Below are positions 4,320-11,243 of a stretch of DNA of 11,243 bases, piece by piece; the stretch's first letter is position 1, and every line of letters starts with the position of its first letter. Under the pieces are notes generated by a model. That model ran no database searches and was not told where the DNA came from. It saw nothing but the letters and a program-made list of their open reading frames with translations. Source of the stretch: JBIOUF01 sp044866695 (GTDB taxonomy: Bacteria; Actinomycetota; Actinomycetes; Propionibacteriales; Nocardioidaceae); contig JBIOUF010000188.1 in NCBI GenBank assembly GCA_044866695.1, positions 1 through 11,243 of the forward strand, given 5' to 3'. Made by a program: the position numbers and the translations under genes.

Positions 4320-6445
4320 CCGCGCTCACGACCCAGCCCATGTCCAGGGTCGCCGGCGGCCTGTTCGACCCCCACCAGGCCCTCAGGTCCCTACTCGAAG
4401 CCCTGCGCAAGCTGGACCCAAGGCTCATGTGGCACAACCCGGTGATGCTCATCGTGGAGGTCGGCGCCACCTTCACCACCGTGCTCGCCGTCACCGACCC
4501 GTCGGTGTTCGCCTGGCTGATCACCGGCTGGCTGTGGGCCACCGTGGTGTTCGCCAATCTCGCCGAAGCCGTCGCCGAGGGTCGCGGCAAGGCCCAGGCT
4601 GACACGCTGCGCAAGACCCGGCAGGGCACCGTTGCGCATCGTGTCACCGGCTGGAAGCCGGGGATGCCCATGACGGCCGCCGACCTGGAGGACATCCCCG
4701 CCCCCGAGCTCAGCAAGGGCGACACCGTCCTGGTCGAGGCCGGCGAGACCATCCCCGGCGACGGCGATGTTGTCGAAGGCATCGCCAGCGTCGACGAGTC
4801 CGCCATCACCGGCGAGTCCGCCCCGGTGATCCGCGAGTCCGGCGGCGACCGGAGCGCGGTGACCGGCGGCACCAAGGTCCTCTCCGACCGCATCGTCGTC
4901 CAGATCACCCAGACGCCGGGTGAGAGCTTCATCGACCGGATGATCTCCCTGGTGGAGGGCGCCAACCGGCAGAAGACCCCCAACGAGATAGCGCTGAACA
5001 TTCTCCTCGCCGCGCTCACCATCGTGTTCCTCATGGCCGTGGTAACCCTGCAGCCGCTGGCGATCTACGCCAAGAGCGTCAACGCCGCGGCCCCTGACAC
5101 CGCGACCCTCGCCGGCGACGGCGTCTCCGGCGTGGTGCTGGTGGCCCTGCTGGTCTGCCTGATCCCAACCACCATCGGCGCCCTGCTGTCCGCAATCGGC
5201 ATCGCCGGCATGGACCGGCTCGTGCAGCGCAACGTCCTGGCGATGAGCGGCCGCGCGGTCGAGGCCGCCGGCGATGTCAACACCCTGCTGCTGGACAAGA
5301 CCGGCACCATCACCCTCGGCAACCGTCAGGCATCTGAGTTCGCGCCCGTCCCGGGGATAGATGCCGCTCACCTGGCCGATGCCGCCCAGCTGTCGAGCCT
5401 GGCCGACGAGACCCCGGAAGGCCGCTCGATCGTGGTCTACGCGAAGCGGGCCCACGGCCTGCGTGAGCGGCAGCCCGGCGAGCTTGCCCACGCCACCTGG
5501 GTGCCGTTCACCGCCCTGACCCGGATGTCTGGCGTTGACCTGGACGGACGGCAGATTCGCAAGGGTGCCGCGGCCGCCGTGATGCACTGGGTCCGTGAGC
5601 ACGGCGGTCACCCCACCGCCGACGTCGGCGTGGCCGTGGACGCGATCGGCGCCGCCGGTGGCACCCCGCTGGTGGTGGCCGAAAGACACGGCGACCAGCC
5701 GGCCCGCGCGCTAGGCGTCATCCACCTCAAGGACGTGGTCAAGGCGGGCATGCGCGAGCGGTTCGACGAGATGCGCCGGATGGGCATCCGCACCGTGATG
5801 ATCACAGGCGACAACCCGGTCACCGCGAAGGCGATCGCAGAGGAGGCCGGCGTCGACGGCTTCCTCGCCGAGGCCACGCCCGAGGACAAGATGGAGCTCA
5901 TCAAGCACGAGCAGGCCGGTGGCCGGTTGGTCGCGATGACCGGCGACGGCACCAACGACGCCCCCGCCCTGGCGCAGGCCGACGTCGGCGTCGCCATGAA
6001 CACCGGCACCTCGGCCGCCAAGGAGGCCGGGAACATGGTCGACCTCGACTCCGACCCGACCAAGCTGATCGAGATCGTCGAGATCGGCAAGCAGCTGCTC
6101 ATCACCCGCGGCGCGCTGACGACGTTCTCGATCTCCAACGACATCGCCAAGTACTTCGCGATCATCCCGGCGATGTTCGCCGGCGTGTATCCGGGCCTGG
6201 ACCGGCTCAACGTGATGGCGCTGGCAAGCCCGCAGTCGGCGATCCTGTCCGCCGTGATCTTCAACGCGCTGGTGATCGTCGCGCTGATCCCGCTCGCCCT
6301 GCGCGGAGTCCCCTACCGGCCGGGCGGGGCCGCGGCCCTGCTGCGCCGCAACCTGCTCGTGTACGGCGGCGGGGGCGTCGTCGCCCCGTTCCTCGGGATC
6401 AAGCTCATCGACTTGCTCGTCCAGCTGCTCCCCGGGATGGCCTGA
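4316..6445 (+). CDS. kdpB: KdpB, P-type ATPase catalytic subunit of the K+ pump
   Basis: I take ATG 4316 (709 residues) because it has GGAAGGA 8 nt upstream and a 4-bp ATGA overlap with kdpA. The open frame continues upstream inside kdpA but that part is not KdpB-like. P-type ATPase landmarks occur in order: TGES at about 165-168 (actuator domain), DKTGTITLGNR with the phosphorylated Asp at about 327, ADETPEGRSIV, KGAAAAVMHWV with Lys about 416 (nucleotide binding), MITGDNP at about 495-501, GDGTNDAPALAQAD at about 543-556, and FSISNDIAKYFAIIPAMF from about 603. The N-terminus is about 20 residues longer than E. coli KdpB (682 aa overall). It hydrolyses ATP to drive K+ import. The Ser of TGES, whose phosphorylation inhibits the E. 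coli pump at high K+, is present. Confidence 0.97.
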   Translation: MTALTTQPMSRVAGGLFDPHQALRSLLEALRKLDPRLMWHNPVMLIVEVGATFTTVLAVTDPSVFAWLITGWLWATVVFANLAEAVAEGRGKAQADTLRKTRQGTVAHRVTGWKPGMPMTAADLEDIPAPELSKGDTVLVEAGETIPGDGDVVEGIASVDESAITGESAPVIRESGGDRSAVTGGTKVLSDRIVVQITQTPGESFIDRMISLVEGANRQKTPNEIALNILLAALTIVFLMAVVTLQPLAIYAKSVNAAAPDTATLAGDGVSGVVLVALLVCLIPTTIGALLSAIGIAGMDRLVQRNVLAMSGRAVEAAGDVNTLLLDKTGTITLGNRQASEFAPVPGIDAAHLADAAQLSSLADETPEGRSIVVYAKRAHGLRERQPGELAHATWVPFTALTRMSGVDLDGRQIRKGAAAAVMHWVREHGGHPTADVGVAVDAIGAAGGTPLVVAERHGDQPARALGVIHLKDVVKAGMRERFDEMRRMGIRTVMITGDNPVTAKAIAEEAGVDGFLAEATPEDKMELIKHEQAGGRLVAMTGDGTNDAPALAQADVGVAMNTGTSAAKEAGNMVDLDSDPTKLIEIVEIGKQLLITRGALTTFSISNDIAKYFAIIPAMFAGVYPGLDRLNVMALASPQSAILSAVIFNALVIVALIPLALRGVPYRPGGAAALLRRNLLVYGGGGVVAPFLGIKLIDLLVQLLPGMA

Positions 6446-7302
6446 TGCGTGCCTCCAACCCGCTCGTGGCCCGTCACCTCGCGGCCGTCCGCGCCGTGCT
6501 CGTGTTCACGCTGCTGCTCGGCCTCGGCTATCCCCTGGCGATGATCGGAGTCGCCCAGCTGCCCGGACTGGATGCGCGGGCGGAAGGCTCGCTCGTGCGC
6601 GCCGGCGACGGCGCGGTGGGGAGCCGGCTGATCGGCCAGTCGTTCACCGACGCCGACGGCAACCCGCTGCCGGAGTACTTCCAGTCGAGGCCGTCGGCCG
6701 CCGGCGATGGATACGACCCGACCTCCACCTCTGCGAGCAACCTCGGACCTGAGGACGTCGTCGACACCCCGGACCGGCCCAGCCTGCTGACGCAGGTCTG
6801 CGCCCGCAGCCTCGCGGTGGGAGGGCTCGAAGGTGTCGACGGTCGCCGCCCCTTCTGCACCGACGACGGCGTCGGCGCGGTCCTGGGCGTCTACTACGCC
6901 GGCGGGCTGACGGGAGAGGTGACCCGGGTTGTCAGCCTCAACGAGAGCGACGGGACCCCGTTCCTCAGTGAGTACCGGGGTGTCCGGGTGGAGCTCGCCG
7001 TGCCGGGCGATGACTACTCGGGCGCGGTGGTGGTGCCGATCCGCGGTCACGCCCCGGACGACCCGGCCGTGCCCGCGGACGCGGTAACCTCCAGCGGCTC
7101 CGGTCTCGACCCGGACATCTCCCCTGAGTATGCGCGCCTCCAAGCGGCGCGAGTTGCCCGGGAGCGCGGCATCGACGTGGTCGAGGTGCGATCGTTGATC
7201 GACGAGCACACCCGAGGGCGCGCCTTCGGTCTGCTCGGCGAGCCGGGTGTGAACGTCTTGGAGCTGAATCTGGCGCTCGGTCAGCGCTACCCCGCCGAGT
7301 GA
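6445..7302 (+). CDS. kdpC: KdpC, periplasmic-side subunit of the Kdp ATPase, long form with an insertion
   Basis: The gene encodes 285 residues, compared with about 190 in E. coli. Residues of roughly 14-36 form the single N-terminal membrane helix. Canonical blocks follow: GSRLIGQSF, YFQSRPSAAGDGYDPTSTSA, SNLGP at 98-102, then SSGSGLDPDISPEYARLQAA from about 216 and a C-terminal GEPGVNVLELNLAL. Between SNLGP and the VPADAVTSSGSG block lie about 105 residues where the standard protein has about 30. This insertion contains Cys119 and Cys138, a GVGAVLGVYYAGGLTGEV stretch and YRGVRVELAVPGDDYSGAVV, and looks like a folded extra module on the outer face. KdpC is thought to help pump assembly or K+/nucleotide coupling. 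I believe other actinobacterial KdpCs share this extension, but cannot check. The start overlaps the kdpB stop (TGATG). Confidence 0.93.
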   Translation: MRASNPLVARHLAAVRAVLVFTLLLGLGYPLAMIGVAQLPGLDARAEGSLVRAGDGAVGSRLIGQSFTDADGNPLPEYFQSRPSAAGDGYDPTSTSASNLGPEDVVDTPDRPSLLTQVCARSLAVGGLEGVDGRRPFCTDDGVGAVLGVYYAGGLTGEVTRVVSLNESDGTPFLSEYRGVRVELAVPGDDYSGAVVVPIRGHAPDDPAVPADAVTSSGSGLDPDISPEYARLQAARVARERGIDVVEVRSLIDEHTRGRAFGLLGEPGVNVLELNLALGQRYPAE

Positions 7303-7321
7303 TGCCAGGAACGATGGTGGA

Positions 7322-7327
7322 GAGGAG
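7322..7327 (+). promoter_or_regulatory. Ribosome binding site GAGGAG of kdpD
   Basis: GAGGAG ends 9 nt before ATG 7337. The 34-bp kdpC-kdpD gap is the only break in the chain of overlapping genes, so the regulator pair has independent translation initiation. I see no terminator or promoter in the gap. Confidence 0.65.
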
Positions 7328-7336
7328 CTGACCACG

Positions 7337-9906
7337 ATGACTCGCGGCAGGCTGCGCGTCTACCTCGGCGCCGCTCCCGGCGTCGGCAAGACCTACCGCA
7401 TGCTCGAGGAAGGCCACCGGCGCAGCTCCCGGGGCACCGACGTGGTCATCGGCTACGTCGAGCCGCACGACCGGCCGCTGACCATCGCGATTGCCGATGG
7501 CCTCGAAACCGTTCCCCGCCGCCACCTCACCTACCGCGGGACGCAGTTCACCGAGCTGGACCTCGACGCCGTCCTCGCCCGGCGCCCGGCGGTGGCGCTC
7601 GTCGACGAGATGGCACACACCAACGTCCCTGGCTCCCGCCACGAGAAGCGCTGGGAGGACATCGAGGAGCTGCTCGACGCCGGCATCGACGTGATCACCA
7701 CCGTCAACATCCAGCACCTGGAATCGCTCAACGACGTCGTCGAACAGATCACCGGCATCGTCCAGAAGGAGAGGGTCCCCGACGCGGTGGTCCGCGGCGC
7801 GGAGCAGATCGAGCTGGTCGACATGACCGCCGAGGCACTGCGACGGCGGATGGCCCACGGCAACGTCTACAAGCCGGACAAGGTCGACGCCGCCCTGGGC
7901 AACTACTTCCGCATCGGCAACCTCACCGCCCTGCGGGAGCTGGCGCTGCTGTGGCTGGCCGACAAGGTCGACGAGCAGGTCGACCGCTACCGCCGTGACC
8001 ACCGCATCGAAGGGACCTGGGAAGCCCGCGAACGCGTCGTCGTGGCACTGACAGGGGGATCGGAGGGCGACACCCTCATCCGTCGCGCCGCCCGCATCGC
8101 CGACCGGGCGCGCGGGGCCGACCTGCTCGCCGTGCACGTGGTACGCAACGAGGGTCTCACCGGCGCGGATCCCGTCCACCTGGCCCGGCAGCGCACCTTG
8201 GTCGAGAGCATGGGCGGCTCCTTCCACCAGGTCGTCGGCGACGACGTCCCCCAGGCACTGTTGTCCTTTGCCCGAGGCGTCAACGCGACCCAGCTGGTCC
8301 TCGGCGCCAGCCGGCGCGGCCGGTTCGCGCAGCTGTTCTCCCGCGGCATCGGGGTCACCGCGGTCGCCGGGTCGGGCCCGATCGACGTCCACTTGGTCAC
8401 CCATGAGGAGACCCGACGCCCGTGGCTGCGCCGTCCGCGGAAGGGTGGCGATCCGCGAACCCGGCTGTTGCTCGGGCTGACGCTCACGGCAGTTCTCATG
8501 CCGGTGCTCACGGTGGCGCTGACGCCGTTCCGCGACGAGCTGTCCCTGTCCAGCCTCATCCTGATCTACCTGATGGCTGTCGTGGTCGTCTCCCTGGTGG
8601 GCCGGCTGTGGGCAGCCCTCGCTGCCGCCCTGGTCAGCTCAGTTCTGCTGAACTACTACTTCGCGCCCCCGATCCGGACCTGGACCATAGCCGAGTCGCA
8701 GAACGTGCTCGCGCTGGTGGTGTTCCTCCTGGTCGCGATCACCGTCAGCGTCACCGTCGACATCGCGGTCCGCCGTACCCAGCAGGCTGCCCGCGCCCGT
8801 CGCGAAGCCAACGCACTCGCCGTGGTCGCCGGTAGCGTCCTGCGCGGCTCGCGCCCCCTGCCGGCCCTCCTGGACCAGCTGCGCGAGTCCTTCGCGCTGG
8901 ACTCGGTGACTCTCCTGGAGCGAAATCCCGATGCGCCCGAGACGCCCACCCAGCGACACGACCCCCGCCTGTGGACCGTGGCCGAGAGCGTCGGCACCCC
9001 TTTCTGCGCGACCCCCAGCGACGGGGACGTCGAGGTGCCCGTCGACGACACCATGATCCTGGTCCTCAAGGGCCGCGCACTGGACGCCTCGGACCAGCGC
9101 GTTGTCGAGGCGTTCGCGACCCAGGCCGCGCTGGCACTACGCCAACAGCGACTCGTCGAGCAGGCTGCGGCCGCGGTCCCGATCGCCGAAGCCGACAAGC
9201 TCCGCACCACGCTCCTCCGCGCGGTCAGCCACGATCTGCGCGCACCCCTGGCCTCAGCGAAGGCCGCTGTCCAGGGACTGCGCACGCCGAACGTGGTGTT
9301 CGACGAGACCGACCGTCAGGAGCTCCTGGCCACCGCCGACGAGTCGCTTGACCAGCTCACCCGGCTGGTGGAGAACCTGCTCGACATGAGCCGCCTGCAA
9401 GCGGGCGCGCTCGGCGTCCATCCCCAGCCGACCAGCGTCGCCGAAGTGATCCCCTTGGCCGTCGACGAGTTGGGCAGCGCCGCCGATGCAGTTCAGATCC
9501 AACTGGCCGACGACCTCCCGGAGGTCATGGCCGACCCCGCACTGCTGCAGCGCATCCTGGCCAACCTGCTGTCCAACGCCCAGAAGTTCTCCCCGCCCGG
9601 CACGCCCCCCATCATGGCCGCCAGCGCCCACGCCGACCGTCTGCACATCCGGGTCATCGACCACGGACCGGGACTCCCCCCGAACGAACGCGATCGAGCC
9701 TTCCTGCCCTTCCAGCGCTCGGGCGATCGACACGGCCCCCCCGGCATCGGCCTGGGGCTCGCGCTCTCACGCGGGCTCGCCGAAGCCATGGGGGGCTCCA
9801 TCGACGCCGACGACACACCCGGCGGAGGTCTCACCATGGACGTCGCGCTCCCCACCGCCCCTCACCACGAGCCGGCCCCCGAGCGACGCGAGGAAGCGAC
9901 CACCTG

Positions 9907-9907
<1 letters not shown>
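7337..9907 (+). CDS. kdpD: KdpD, membrane sensor histidine kinase for K+ limitation
   Basis: The protein has 856 residues (E. coli 894) and the full KdpD domain order. The N-terminal KdpD domain has Walker A GAAPGVGKT (11-19), VALVDEMAHTN with Asp90, and TTVNIQHLESLNDVV. A UspA-like domain runs from about 233 (RVVVALTGGSEGDTLIRRAA) to about 350. Four membrane helices of DUF4118 span about 375-480, including YYFAPPIRTWTIAESQN. A GAF-like region covers about 500-615. HisKA has the phosphoacceptor His632 in AVSHDLRAPL. The ATPase domain has NLLSNAQKF (Asn747), DHGPGLP from Asp775, and GIGLGLALSRG from about 803. It autophosphorylates and passes phosphate to KdpE; in some bacteria its UspA domain binds c-di-AMP. 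Its stop overlaps kdpE (TGATG). All catalytic residues are present. Confidence 0.96.
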
Positions 9908-10584
<677 letters not shown>

Positions 10585-10632
10585 ACCGCCAGCCGAGGCC
10601 GAGTGCCCATCCACGCGACCTCGTCGCCGGCA

Positions 10633-10652
10633 CCGGCCGACCCCGGGGCCGG
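10633..10652. terminator. GC-rich hairpin between convergent kdpE and GNAT genes
   Basis: CCGGCC (10633-10638) pairs with GGCCGG (10647-10652) around the 8-nt loop GACCCCGG, in the 69-bp gap between two convergent stop codons. A hairpin here could end transcription from both sides. There is no T-run on either strand, so it is not a textbook intrinsic terminator, and GC-rich palindromes are common in such DNA. Confidence 0.35.
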
Positions 10653-10653
10653 C

Positions 10654-11243
10654 TCATGTCGCGCCATGTTCCTCGGCCAGCAGGTCGTAGAGGAGGGCGT
10701 CGACGTAGGTGTCGTCGCCGAGCCGGATCCGCCGCCGGTAGCGGCCCACCGGGGTGAACCCGGTGGCCTCGATCACGCGCACGGAGGCGGCGTTGCCCTC
10801 CGCCGCGCACACCCGGAGCCGGCGCAGGCCGAGGCCACCGTCCTCGACCGGGACGAACCCGTGGCGAACCGCAAGGCGGCAGGCCTCGGTCATCAGGCCC
10901 CGCCCCCGCGCGTCGGGGTGTGTCCAGTAGCCGACCTCGGCCTCGTCGCGGTACCTGTCGAACAAGGAGACGTTGCCGAGCAGGTCGTCGGTCTCCGGGT
11001 CGGCCACCGCCCAGGTGACGCCCTTGCCGGTGGCCCGCTGCTCGATCCGGCTCTCGACGTACTGCCGGGCCTCGTCCTCGGTGAACGGCGAGGGCAGCTC
11101 CGCGAGCCACTGGAGAGTCCGCGAGTCCAGGCAGGCCTCCACGATCCGGGGTACGTCGTCGTCGCGGAACGCCCGCAGCACGGTCGTGTCGCCGGCGATC
11201 CGCGGCGCGTCCAGCCACTCGGCCTGCGGCTCGCGCGGGTCGT
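10654..11243 (-). CDS. GNAT-family N-acetyltransferase (RimJ/RimL-like), 5' end beyond the window
   Basis: The frame stays open from the stop (10656-10654) to the window edge, giving at least 196 residues. The GNAT acetyl-CoA site is clear: a beta strand AEVGYWTHPDARGRGLMTEA with R-G-R-G-L binding the pyrophosphate, then LRRLRVCAAEGNAASVRVIE and the conserved ATGFTPVGRYRRRI. This is the RimJ/RimL type, which acetylates protein N-termini or small amines; the substrate cannot be predicted. A GTG at 11181-11179 could begin a 175-residue form, but no ribosome binding site precedes it. The upstream residues (PREPQAEWLDAPRIAGDTTV, leading into LRAF) look like a normal GNAT first strand, so the start is probably outside the window. 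It is convergent with kdpE and has no evident link to K+ uptake. Confidence 0.85.
   Translation of the reverse strand, partial: DPREPQAEWLDAPRIAGDTTVLRAFRDDDVPRIVEACLDSRTLQWLAELPSPFTEDEARQYVESRIEQRATGKGVTWAVADPETDDLLGNVSLFDRYRDEAEVGYWTHPDARGRGLMTEACRLAVRHGFVPVEDGGLGLRRLRVCAAEGNAASVRVIEATGFTPVGRYRRRIRLGDDTYVDALLYDLLAEEHGAT

Overview
The window is very GC-rich (mostly G/C third positions, many GTG starts) and its proteins look like those of a high-GC actinobacterium. A Nocardioides-like or other actinomycete source is my best guess; it rests on protein style and not on a marker gene.

Left flank (1-1333): the 3' end of a short-chain dehydrogenase, then the frameshifted remains of a winged-helix gene. 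Next comes a 13-unit imperfect tandem array with a 31-32 bp period (411-815). On the minus strand follows a small UspA-fold protein (881-1333). The stretch 128-880 holds no intact gene that I can defend.

Centre (1537-10584, all + strand): a potassium-uptake locus. It opens with a membrane protein that has a KdpD-type DUF4118 four-helix domain and a GAF-like domain but no kinase. After a 175-bp gap with small hairpins comes the kdp operon: an unnamed 27-aa membrane microprotein, then kdpF, kdpA, kdpB, kdpC, kdpD and kdpE. Adjacent genes overlap by 1 or 4 bp except kdpC/kdpD, which are 34 bp apart, with a new ribosome binding site before kdpD. KdpFABC forms the high-affinity ATP-driven K+ pump; KdpD (sensor kinase) and KdpE (OmpR-type regulator) form the two-component system that normally switches on kdp transcription when K+ is limiting.

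Right flank (10585-11243): a short convergent gap with a GC-rich hairpin, then a minus-strand GNAT acetyltransferase whose start lies beyond the window.

Most of the window is a classical system. The less ordinary parts are the tandem array, the microprotein ahead of kdpF, a KdpC with a large insertion carrying two cysteines, and the two stand-alone KdpD-like pieces (a UspA fold and DUF4118-GAF) encoded divergently just upstream of the operon.
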